Of a stretch of DNA of 64,000 bases, positions 25,774 through 32,922 are shown piece after piece. A program made the position numbers and the translations under genes. Source of the stretch: an uncultured Metabacillus sp. (GTDB lineage Bacteria; Bacillota; Bacilli; Bacillales; Bacillaceae); NCBI RefSeq assembly GCF_947503125.1, contig NZ_CANNCR010000003.1, positions 62,001 to 126,000 on the forward strand, given 5' to 3'. How positions within the stretch are numbered: position 1 is the first letter of the stretch; each line of letters begins with the position of its first letter. Under the pieces are notes generated by a model. That model did no database searches, was not told where the DNA came from, and saw only the letters and a program-made list of their open reading frames with translations.

Positions 25774-28071
25774 ATGCGATTTACTTTTAATAGGATACTC
25801 CAACTAACAGTAATATTCAGTATAATTCTAGTTGCTTATATAATACTGCTAAATTTCAAGTATCCCTACGTTGGAGCTGGAGTAGAAGTAACAAATGAAA
25901 ATAAAATGATTATAGCTAATATAGAACCAAAAACATGGGCTGAAAAAGTAGGAATAAATGTTGGAGATGTTGTAGTAGAGATCAATAATAAAGATCCTAT
26001 GTTACATTATCCTGCTGTTAGAAATGGTCTTTTTGAGCAAGTTTTTACATTTAAATTAGAAAAAAAAGGAATAATACGGGAATATAAAGTTCCTAAAACC
26101 TTAATGAGTTTTCAAATTTTATTTATAACGGTCATACCTTTAACCGTCCTTTTTTTATGCTTATTTTGTATTTATTTTGTTTATCGTTCAAATAAAGAAG
26201 CAAACCTAAAATCTGCCCATTTATTAAATTTGTTTCTATTGATAATTGCATTAGCTTATATAAGTGCAAGTGGTTCCTCCAGAGGGGATATAATTAGCCG
26301 ATACATTAATCTAACGCTATTTATATTAGTTCCAGTGAGCTATCTTCATTTTATTTATCAATATTTCAAAGAACTAGGAAAAAAGCTTTTTCATTTTAAT
26401 TTCATCCGTTTCGGTTATTTGCTTGTTTTTATTAATATCGTTGCAGAAATAGTTTTTAATATGTTATTGGTAAATTTCAGTATTAATAGATTATTAAACC
26501 TTAGTTCTTTTTTTATTATGCTTATCTTAACCTTTGTATTAAAGTTTACAGGATTGAAAAAAATAAAATATTCAGAACAAGCATATATCGTTAAGATCTT
26601 AATTGTAACAAATGTTCTTGCTTTTACACCGTTTTTATTATTTTACGTAATGCCATATTTGATCTTTCAGAGATATGTGTTTTCACCGACATTTCTATCA
26701 GCATTCCTATTGTTAATTCCTTTTTCGTTAGTTTATCAATTTATTGCTACTAAAATATATGACATAGAATTTTTATTGGGCAGGCTAAGGTATTATTCAT
26801 TATTAGCGATCATTCCTGCCATTATTTTGGTTGGGATCATGTTGAATTTAAAGGAAAATAATCCTGGTTTTTATCCAATTCAGCTTTCAGTATATATTTA
26901 TTTAGCTATAATTGGAGTATTTTATATTAAAGAAATCTTCGACTTCCGCTTTAGACTAAAGAGATTCTCGGAAAAATACAATTACCAGGACAGTATCTTT
27001 AAATATACGCAAAGCATTCGGAAGTCGAGCAATTTGGATCAGGTTGTTTCCGAGCTAAAACAGGTGATCGTGGACGTTTTGCTTGTCAGCAAGGCCTTTT
27101 TTATTGAGGTGGATAAGCAAAAAGAGATTAGGTCTGTTGACCCACATGCGAAAGAGGCGGACTATGGACCATATCTTTCAGAAATAAAAGCTGTTTCGAA
27201 TGAAATTGGGAAAATTATTGAACTTGATAAGGGATTTGTCATCAATGTTGGAGAAACCGAGGATAAGAACTATGTGCTGCTTTGTCTGTCCATCTTAAAT
27301 ACGCCGAGACTTACACGTGATGAAATATCATGGCTGAAAACCTTATCTTTTTATACCAATGTTTCGTTAGAAAACTTTTTAAAAATTGACGAGCTCATGC
27401 AGCATTTGCAGAAGATTGAAACTGAGGGGCAAAATCCGGCATGGCTCACAAAGCTGTTATTTTCAATTGAAGAAAAGCAACGGTCTAATCTTGCAAAGGA
27501 CCTTCATGATTCAGTGCTTCAGGATTTGGTTTCTTTAAAAAGACAGTGTGAGCTTGTCCTAACTGGAATTGATGTGGACTCAACAGAATTAAAAAAGCAG
27601 CTGCAAGAAATGAATAGCAATATGACCAAAATCATTAAAACCACACGCGAAACTTGCCAGGAATTGCGGCCGCAACTGCTTTATGATTTGGGCTTGGTTA
27701 AGGCGCTTAATAAGCTTGTGATGCAGTATCAGGAAATTGTAGACTTTGATATAAGATTAAATACAGGAAACTTTACAATGAATCTCGATATTGATACACA
27801 ATTAAATCTTTATCGTATTGTTCAAGAATTGCTGACAAATGCTCATAAGCATTCAAAAGCATCCTCAGTTTTAATCATTCTTGTTTGTATAAAAGAAAAA
27901 ATAGTTCTTCATTATGAGGACAATGGGGTCGGGTTTGATTATAATCATATGTATGATAAAACCGAAAGCATGGGATTGTCAGGAATTAGTGAGCGGGTAA
28001 AAGCCTTAAAAGGATCAATTAACATTGACACAGCAAAAGGTAATGGATTAAAAATTGATGTTGAGATTTAG
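25774..28071 (+). CDS. comP: ComP, quorum-sensing histidine kinase
   Basis: GAAAGGTG is 7 nt before the ATG at 25774; 765 aa, like the 769-aa B. subtilis protein. TM1 is followed by an extracytoplasmic PDZ-like domain (about residues 35-100; VGINVGDVVVEINNKDP), then about seven more helices to residue 395. The cytoplasmic part has a GAF-like linker, the dimerisation/phospho-acceptor motif DLHDSVLQDL (His near residue 577) and an ATPase domain (QELLTNAHKHS, DNGVGFDY). It senses modified ComX and phosphorylates ComA. N-terminal half is AT-rich and likely fast-evolving. Confidence 0.94.
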   Translation: MRFTFNRILQLTVIFSIILVAYIILLNFKYPYVGAGVEVTNENKMIIANIEPKTWAEKVGINVGDVVVEINNKDPMLHYPAVRNGLFEQVFTFKLEKKGIIREYKVPKTLMSFQILFITVIPLTVLFLCLFCIYFVYRSNKEANLKSAHLLNLFLLIIALAYISASGSSRGDIISRYINLTLFILVPVSYLHFIYQYFKELGKKLFHFNFIRFGYLLVFINIVAEIVFNMLLVNFSINRLLNLSSFFIMLILTFVLKFTGLKKIKYSEQAYIVKILIVTNVLAFTPFLLFYVMPYLIFQRYVFSPTFLSAFLLLIPFSLVYQFIATKIYDIEFLLGRLRYYSLLAIIPAIILVGIMLNLKENNPGFYPIQLSVYIYLAIIGVFYIKEIFDFRFRLKRFSEKYNYQDSIFKYTQSIRKSSNLDQVVSELKQVIVDVLLVSKAFFIEVDKQKEIRSVDPHAKEADYGPYLSEIKAVSNEIGKIIELDKGFVINVGETEDKNYVLLCLSILNTPRLTRDEISWLKTLSFYTNVSLENFLKIDELMQHLQKIETEGQNPAWLTKLLFSIEEKQRSNLAKDLHDSVLQDLVSLKRQCELVLTGIDVDSTELKKQLQEMNSNMTKIIKTTRETCQELRPQLLYDLGLVKALNKLVMQYQEIVDFDIRLNTGNFTMNLDIDTQLNLYRIVQELLTNAHKHSKASSVLIILVCIKEKIVLHYEDNGVGFDYNHMYDKTESMGLSGISERVKALKGSINIDTAKGNGLKIDVEI

Positions 28072-28086
28072 GTTCAGCGTCTACTA

Positions 28087-28140
28087 AAGGGGCTTTCTCA
28101 AAACGAAGGGGTCCAACCCTTCATGAGACAGCCCCTTCTT
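28087..28140 (+). terminator. Long hairpin between comP and comA
   Basis: AAGGGGCTTTCTCA pairs with TGAGACAGCCCCTT, enclosing GAAGGG / CCCTTC. The trailing T-run is weak, so it may be an attenuator rather than a full terminator. Confidence 0.6.
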
Positions 28141-28185
28141 AATTGGACATCTCATTGCTAAGTACTTTATTAAAGGGTGAAAAAA

Positions 28186-28836
28186 ATGAAAGAAAAAATA
28201 ACCATTTTAGTTATCGATGATCATCCAGCAGTAAGAGAAGGGACAAAAGCTATTCTGGAAGCGGAGCCCGGGGTTCAGGTAGATTGCTTAAATCCTCCCT
28301 ATACAGTTGAGGCTTTTGAACAATATGATTTTTCCCCATTTGATGCGATACTAATGGATTTGAATCTTGGGGACATTAACGGAATGGAGCTTTCTAAAAC
28401 GATTATTCGCATGGAGCATTCATGCAAAATTATCTTGTATACTGGCTATGATGTGGAGGATTATTTAGAGGAGTCACTTCGACTTGGCATTCATGGAGCA
28501 ATCAGCAAGACCGAGTCGAAGGAAAAGCTGCTCTCCTGTGTTCGTCATGCCATTAATGGAGATATAGTCGTCCCTTATCAATATTTAAGAAATCTGCTTC
28601 ATCATAAACAATCAAAAACTGCTGATTCTGACTCTGTTCAAAATGTCTTTAACGAACGTGAAAAAGCGATTCTGCATGAGGTTGAAAAAGGGTTAACCAA
28701 TCAAGAAATTGCCGATCAGTTGCATTTAAGCAAAAGATCGATTGAATACAGCTTGACATCCATTTTCAATAAATTAAATGTCAGTACCCGTACAGAGGCA
28801 GTTCTCATTGCAAAAGCAGAGGGAATCATTGAATAG
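28186..28836 (+). CDS. comA: ComA, response regulator
   Basis: AAAGGGTG lies about 7 nt before the ATG at 28186; 216 aa. Receiver domain: IDDHPAVREGTKAIL, phospho-acceptor Asp58 in LMDLNLG, TGYDVEDY and the Lys in HGAISKTESKEK. The output domain is LuxR/GerE-type: NEREKAILHEVEKGLTNQEI and ADQLHLSKRSIEYSL. The recognition helix is nearly the same as in B. subtilis ComA, as expected if the TTGCGG dyad is conserved. It activates srfA/comS-type targets and degQ. Separated from comP by 114 bp with a hairpin. Confidence 0.95.
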   Translation: MKEKITILVIDDHPAVREGTKAILEAEPGVQVDCLNPPYTVEAFEQYDFSPFDAILMDLNLGDINGMELSKTIIRMEHSCKIILYTGYDVEDYLEESLRLGIHGAISKTESKEKLLSCVRHAINGDIVVPYQYLRNLLHHKQSKTADSDSVQNVFNEREKAILHEVEKGLTNQEIADQLHLSKRSIEYSLTSIFNKLNVSTRTEAVLIAKAEGIIE

Positions 28837-28966
28837 TAGAGGATAAGGAGCCTGTTCATTTGGCTTCTTTTTTGAATTTACAAAGTCTAATTTAGTTTTT
28901 ACGAAAACTAAACATAGGATAAACATTGTCATGATGTTCATGCTTTATGATGGTAACAAAGCCTGC

Positions 28967-28990
28967 ATGAAAACGGTTAACCGTTTTCAT
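28967..28990. promoter_or_regulatory. Perfect 24-bp palindrome before a micro-ORF
   Basis: ATGAAAACGG-TTAA-CCGTTTTCAT reads identically on both strands and ends only a few nt before the AGGAGG of the 26-aa gene. It could be an operator or an mRNA hairpin controlling access to that site. Confidence 0.5.
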
Positions 28991-29008
28991 AAGATAGGAG
29001 GTTATCAT

Positions 29009-29089
29009 ATGGACATTCTGGCTATAACACCTACATTGCTATTTCTATGTTTCTATTTGCTTTTTGTGGTGGTTTTACTAAGAAAATAA
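29009..29089 (+). CDS. Membrane micro-protein, 26 aa
   Basis: TAGGAGG is 7 nt before an ATG coding MDILAITPTLLFLCFYLLFV and ending VVLLRK*. The product is a single hydrophobic helix with a basic C-terminus. It lies between comA and yuxO. No family recognised; the strong ribosome site and membrane pattern support it. Confidence 0.5.
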   Translation: MDILAITPTLLFLCFYLLFVVVLLRK

Positions 29090-29155
29090 CGATTAGGCTG
29101 TGTTATACTCATTGTATTCTACATAAAGACATTATAAGATGAAGGAGGTAGTGAA

Positions 29156-29548
29156 GTGGACTTTAATGTGAAGAATACCTTAATGGAGGCATTAGGTATA
29201 GAGATCACATCGGTTTCAGCAGAGGGAGTAGTAGCGACAATGCCGGTTGATCACCGTACACATCAACCGTTTGGATTATTACACGGCGGTGCTTCTGTCG
29301 CATTGGCGGAAACAGTCGCAAGCATAGGCGCCTATTCTTTAATTGACCAGGAAACAGAAGCTTGTGTCGGACTGGAAATCAATGCAAATCATATTCGCGG
29401 GAAAAAATCAGGGACCGTGACCGCATACGCTAAGCCTGCCCATAGGGGAAAAACAACAATGGTATGGGAAGTTAAGATTGTTGATGAAGAGAATGAATTA
29501 ATTTGTTTGTCACGGTGTACAATGGCTATTCTAAAAAAGAAGCACTAA
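29156..29548 (+). CDS. yuxO: Hotdog-fold thioesterase YuxO (DHNA-CoA hydrolase-like)
   Basis: A 130-aa PaaI-type hotdog thioesterase starting at the GTG 29156 (GGAGG 7 nt upstream). The motif QPFGLLHGGASVALAETVAS contains the catalytic-type HGG and the acidic residue. GLEINANHIRGKKSGTVTA follows. YuxO/MenI enzymes hydrolyse 1,4-dihydroxy-2-naphthoyl-CoA in menaquinone synthesis; other acyl-CoA substrates remain possible. It is adjacent to comA, as in B. subtilis. Confidence 0.9.
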   Translation: MDFNVKNTLMEALGIEITSVSAEGVVATMPVDHRTHQPFGLLHGGASVALAETVASIGAYSLIDQETEACVGLEINANHIRGKKSGTVTAYAKPAHRGKTTMVWEVKIVDEENELICLSRCTMAILKKKH

Positions 29549-29580
29549 AAAAAGAAGATGGGTTCATCTTCTTTTTTTAG
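29547..29580. terminator. Bidirectional terminator between yuxO and mrpG
   Basis: AAAAAAAGAAGATG / CATCTTCTTTTTTT, 4-nt loop, shared by two convergent genes and overlapping the mrpG stop. Confidence 0.88.
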
Positions 29581-29920
29581 CTTTCCGTGCTTTTTTCAAG
29601 TCATTACGGACACTCTTAGCCCATAAAGGAACACCCGTATTGTAGGCAGCCCTCATAATGAGATGACCAGCTACAGGTGATGTAATAAAGACAAAAACAA
29701 TTCCTAAGAGCACACGGGCACTAACATGATGATCAATTAGTAAATAATACATAAATAAGCCTAACAGAATACTTAAAACACCTAAGGTTGAACTTTTTGA
29801 GGCAGCATGGTTGCGTGTGTACGTATCTGGAAGCCTGACAACACCGATCGCTGCCACTAAACTGAATAGGGCGCCAAGGAGAACGAGAAAGCCGACGATA
29901 AATTTACTGATCTCGATCAT
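29564..29920 (-). CDS. mrpG: MrpG, Na+/H+ antiporter subunit
   Basis: The start at 29920 (MIEISKFIVGFLV) overlaps the mrpF end by 17 nt and is preceded by GAGAAAGGAGA; the longer frame to 29971 lies inside mrpF. 118 aa, three hydrophobic segments, VVRLPDTYTRNHAASKSSTLG and FVFITSPVAGHLIMRAAY are the PhaG/MnhG signature, and the tail is strongly basic. Last gene of the seven-gene Mrp operon (A to G), a multi-subunit Na+/H+ antiporter related to respiratory complex I. Confidence 0.93.
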   Translation of the reverse strand: MIEISKFIVGFLVLLGALFSLVAAIGVVRLPDTYTRNHAASKSSTLGVLSILLGLFMYYLLIDHHVSARVLLGIVFVFITSPVAGHLIMRAAYNTGVPLWAKSVRNDLKKARKAKKRR

Positions 29921-30188
29921 TTTCGATGATTTCTCCTTTCTCCAGCCATTTTGAAAAAGCAACGGTTCCAATGAATGCTAGAATCCCGATTAAGAGAATG
30001 ATCTCCACAAATGCATTTGAATTGAGAACGATTGAGATGATGGCCGTAATGCCAATTAAATTTATGCCTATCGCATCTAGCGCAATCACTCGATCGGGTG
30101 TGGAAGGCCCCTTCACAAGGCGGTAAACAAATAATAAAGTTGAAATTGCAACAATGAGCAGCGATAGGCCGATGACAAATTTAAACAT
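29904..30188 (-). CDS. mrpF: MrpF, Na+/H+ antiporter subunit
   Basis: 94 aa, three hydrophobic helices; YRLVKGPSTPDRVIALDAIGINL is the family signature with the conserved Asp. It overlaps mrpE by 1 nt and mrpG by 17 nt, so stoichiometric translation of the small subunits is probably coupled. In B. subtilis MrpF is also linked to bile-salt (cholate) efflux. Confidence 0.95.
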   Translation of the reverse strand: MFKFVIGLSLLIVAISTLLFVYRLVKGPSTPDRVIALDAIGINLIGITAIISIVLNSNAFVEIILLIGILAFIGTVAFSKWLEKGEIIENDRDQ

Positions 30189-30670
30189 TAACGGCTCACC
30201 TCCTTAATAGCCTTTTCAAATGAATTTTTAATATCAAGGCGTGCTTGCTCTACATCCTCAATATCCATTGCATGAATGTAGAGGGTTTTATTGTCCTCAG
30301 AAACCTCTAACACGAGTGTACCTGGTGTTAAGGTAATTAAATTCGATAGGATGGTAATTTCCCAATCCTTCTCAAGCTCTGTTTCTAAGGCAAAAATGCC
30401 TGGGCGCATTGTAAGCTTCGGTGATAAAATGACTTTTAACACAGAGATATTTGCTTTAACAAGCTCAATGCAAAAAATAAAGAAAAGGTTGATGACAGCA
30501 ATCACATTTAGTAAATAAAAGCGATGGTCAAAAAATTTCCTGAACGCAAAGATAATAAGTCCGCCAAAGAAATAACCTTTAAAAAATGCTAGAGTTGAAT
30601 AATCATTTGATAGAAACATCCATATAAACGCTAGAAAAAAATTAAGTAAAATTTGAAATGCCATATTCAC
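30188..30670 (-). CDS. mrpE: MrpE, Na+/H+ antiporter subunit
   Basis: 160 aa, two or three N-terminal hydrophobic segments, then a cytosolic beta-rich domain with NLITLTPGTLVLEVSEDNKTLYIHAMD, typical of PhaE/MnhE. It overlaps its neighbours by single bases. MrpE is needed for full antiport activity but not for assembly of every subunit. Confidence 0.95.
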   Translation of the reverse strand: MNMAFQILLNFFLAFIWMFLSNDYSTLAFFKGYFFGGLIIFAFRKFFDHRFYLLNVIAVINLFFIFCIELVKANISVLKVILSPKLTMRPGIFALETELEKDWEITILSNLITLTPGTLVLEVSEDNKTLYIHAMDIEDVEQARLDIKNSFEKAIKEVSR

Positions 30671-32151
30671 TACTCCTTCATTACTGCTTGAATATAGATT
30701 GTCGGGTCAAGCAGAGTTTCGGTAGCTTGCGATATATAAGGTGAAATCCATTCAACACCTAATCCATATGCAACAGTTAATGTGAGCAAGATGACAATCG
30801 GTAAGAGCATTCCTTTTGCCGATCCTTTTTTGGATGCCATTTCCGGCTTCGGTTCTCCCCAAAAGCCGTTAATAAAGATCTTCATGACAGAATAAAGGAC
30901 GAGCAGACTTGAGAGAAGGACGATAAAGGAAATCGTATATTCCCCAGCTTCAAAACCGCCTTGGATGATTTTCAGCTTTCCAACAAATCCGCTAAACGGC
31001 GGAATTCCTGCCAGTGCTAATGCAGCAATAAAGAACATCCAGCCCAAAAACGGATGACTTGCAATCAACCCGCTTATTTTTCGTAAATTGCTTGTTCCAG
31101 TTATCGCAATGATCGCTCCAGCTAAGAAAAACAATGCTCCCTTAATGATCATATCATGAACTAAATAATACACGGACCCTTCAACAGCATTTGGCGTATT
31201 TGCAGCCACGCCAAATAGGATAATGCCTACAGCAGTGATAATATTGTAGATGACAATTTTTTTGACATCCCAATATGCGATTGCACCAATGACTCCGAAA
31301 ATAATCGTGAAGGCAGCTAACCATGCCAATAATTGATGGGTAAAGGATGGATCATGATAAAAAATAAGCGTGAAAACTCTCGTTAATGAGTATATTCCAA
31401 CCTTTGTTAACAGCGCACCGAATAGGGCAGTGACAACGGATGGCGGTGCTTGATATGAACCAGGCAGCCAAAAATATAGCGGAAAAAGGGCACCCTTCAG
31501 ACCGAATACAATTAAAAATAGGAGGGAAATAACGGTTAGCAGCCCCGTTTGCCCCATTTCAGCTATTCTTACACTTAAATCCGCCATGTTTAATGTTCCA
31601 GTAACAGCGTAAAGGTACGCAACCGTGATAACGAAAAGCGCAGACGAAATGACGTTTACGAGAATGTATTTAATTGATTCACGAAGCTGAAATCTCGAGC
31701 TCCCTAATACGATTAATAAATACGAAGACATGAGCATCACTTCAAAGAAAACAAACAGGTTGAAAATATCACCAGTTAGAAAAGCGCCTGATACACCTAA
31801 AATGAGAAATTGTACACCAGGATAAAAATAGAATTTTTCCCTCTCCATATTTATCGATGAAAAAGCGAACAATAACGATGTAAAGGCAATAATACTAGTT
31901 GTTAAAACGAGTAAGCTTGAGTACATATCCGCAACAAAAACAATGCCATAGGGCGCCTTCCAATTGCCAATCTCCAATGTTTGAATTCCATTTGTGTGAA
32001 CCGTTTGAACAATAATACACGAAATCATGATTCCGGCTAATGAAGCGATCGCACTCAGCCATCTCTGAATCTTGATGTTTTTGTTAAAAAAGATTAAGAT
32101 GATCCCTGCAAATAAAGGTATAGCGATTGGTAAGATAATTAAGTTATTCAT
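30670..32151 (-). CDS. mrpD: MrpD, NuoN/NuoM-like antiporter subunit
   Basis: The ATG at 32151 is better spaced from AAGGGG than the one at 32160. About 493 aa with 14 hydrophobic segments and the proton-pumping core shared with NuoL/M/N: FFEVMLMSSYLLIVLG, GLKGALFPLYFWLPGSYQAPPSVVTALFGALLTKVG (Lys inside the membrane) and LVHDMIIKGALFFLAG. It and MrpA are the presumed ion-translocating units. The start lies within the mrpC end. Confidence 0.95.
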   Translation of the reverse strand: MNNLIILPIAIPLFAGIILIFFNKNIKIQRWLSAIASLAGIMISCIIVQTVHTNGIQTLEIGNWKAPYGIVFVADMYSSLLVLTTSIIAFTSLLFAFSSINMEREKFYFYPGVQFLILGVSGAFLTGDIFNLFVFFEVMLMSSYLLIVLGSSRFQLRESIKYILVNVISSALFVITVAYLYAVTGTLNMADLSVRIAEMGQTGLLTVISLLFLIVFGLKGALFPLYFWLPGSYQAPPSVVTALFGALLTKVGIYSLTRVFTLIFYHDPSFTHQLLAWLAAFTIIFGVIGAIAYWDVKKIVIYNIITAVGIILFGVAANTPNAVEGSVYYLVHDMIIKGALFFLAGAIIAITGTSNLRKISGLIASHPFLGWMFFIAALALAGIPPFSGFVGKLKIIQGGFEAGEYTISFIVLLSSLLVLYSVMKIFINGFWGEPKPEMASKKGSAKGMLLPIVILLTLTVAYGLGVEWISPYISQATETLLDPTIYIQAVMKE

Positions 32152-32485
32152 TATAATCATTTCCCCTTAGTTGATCCATATCATCTGTTCCAAGCTCCTG
32201 ATAGGATCGATAAGCTAGGACGAGGAAAAACGATGTAACCCCGAAGCTAATTACGATCGCTGTTAAAATTAACGCTTGCGGCAATGGATCAACATAGCTT
32301 TGAGCATGCTCACCAAGCAGGGGAGCAGCTCCCTTTTTTAGTCCGCCCATTGTTAAAATTAATAAATGAGCGCCATGACTTAGTAAACCAGTTCCAATAA
32401 TGATGCGCAATAAGCTTTTGGAAAGCATTAAATAAACGGCAGCAGTAAAAAGAACACCAACCACGATAGACATTAAAACTTCCAT
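32144..32485 (-). CDS. mrpC: MrpC, NuoK-like antiporter subunit
   Basis: 113 aa, three helices, LLRIIIGTGLLSHGAHLLILTMGGLKKG and DPLPQALILTAIVISFGVTS match NuoK/MnhC. Overlaps mrpB by 1 nt and mrpD at its 3' end. A GGAACAGG-type site precedes mrpD inside its last codons. Confidence 0.95.
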   Translation of the reverse strand: MEVLMSIVVGVLFTAAVYLMLSKSLLRIIIGTGLLSHGAHLLILTMGGLKKGAAPLLGEHAQSYVDPLPQALILTAIVISFGVTSFFLVLAYRSYQELGTDDMDQLRGNDYNE

Positions 32486-32922
32486 TATTCCGTCTCTCCA
32501 ATCGTTTGGATAATGGTCATTGTTACACCAATAACAACGAGATAAACACCTAGATCAAATAGGACGGCAGTTGCTAATGAGGTTTTCCCAAGTACAGGGA
32601 GATCAACATAACTGAACGTGTGGGTTAAAAATGGAACATCGAAGAAGAATGAACCTACCCCGGTCATTAGAGCAATAAGCAGACCGGTTGCCGTCAATTT
32701 GATATAGTCAATTTTTAACGAATTCACAACTGTTTTTATATCAAAAGCTAAAAGTAACAGCACAATTGCTGAAGCTGTCATTAATCCGCCGATAAATCCT
32801 CCTCCTGGAGTATAGTGTCCAGAAAAGAAGAGATGGAGGGAGTAAATAATAATAATAAACACAGCGATCTTTGTTACCGTTTGGAATATGAGATCATTTG
32901 TTTTTATATTTGTTTTCTTCAC
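32485..32922 (-). CDS. mrpB: MrpB, Na+/H+ antiporter subunit
   Basis: 145 aa, four helices. YTPGGGFIGGLMTASAIVLLLLAFD is the MnhB family motif, also present as a fused domain in many MrpA proteins. It overlaps the mrpA stop by 4 nt (ATGA). Confidence 0.95.
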   Translation of the reverse strand: MKKTNIKTNDLIFQTVTKIAVFIIIIYSLHLFFSGHYTPGGGFIGGLMTASAIVLLLLAFDIKTVVNSLKIDYIKLTATGLLIALMTGVGSFFFDVPFLTHTFSYVDLPVLGKTSLATAVLFDLGVYLVVIGVTMTIIQTIGETE

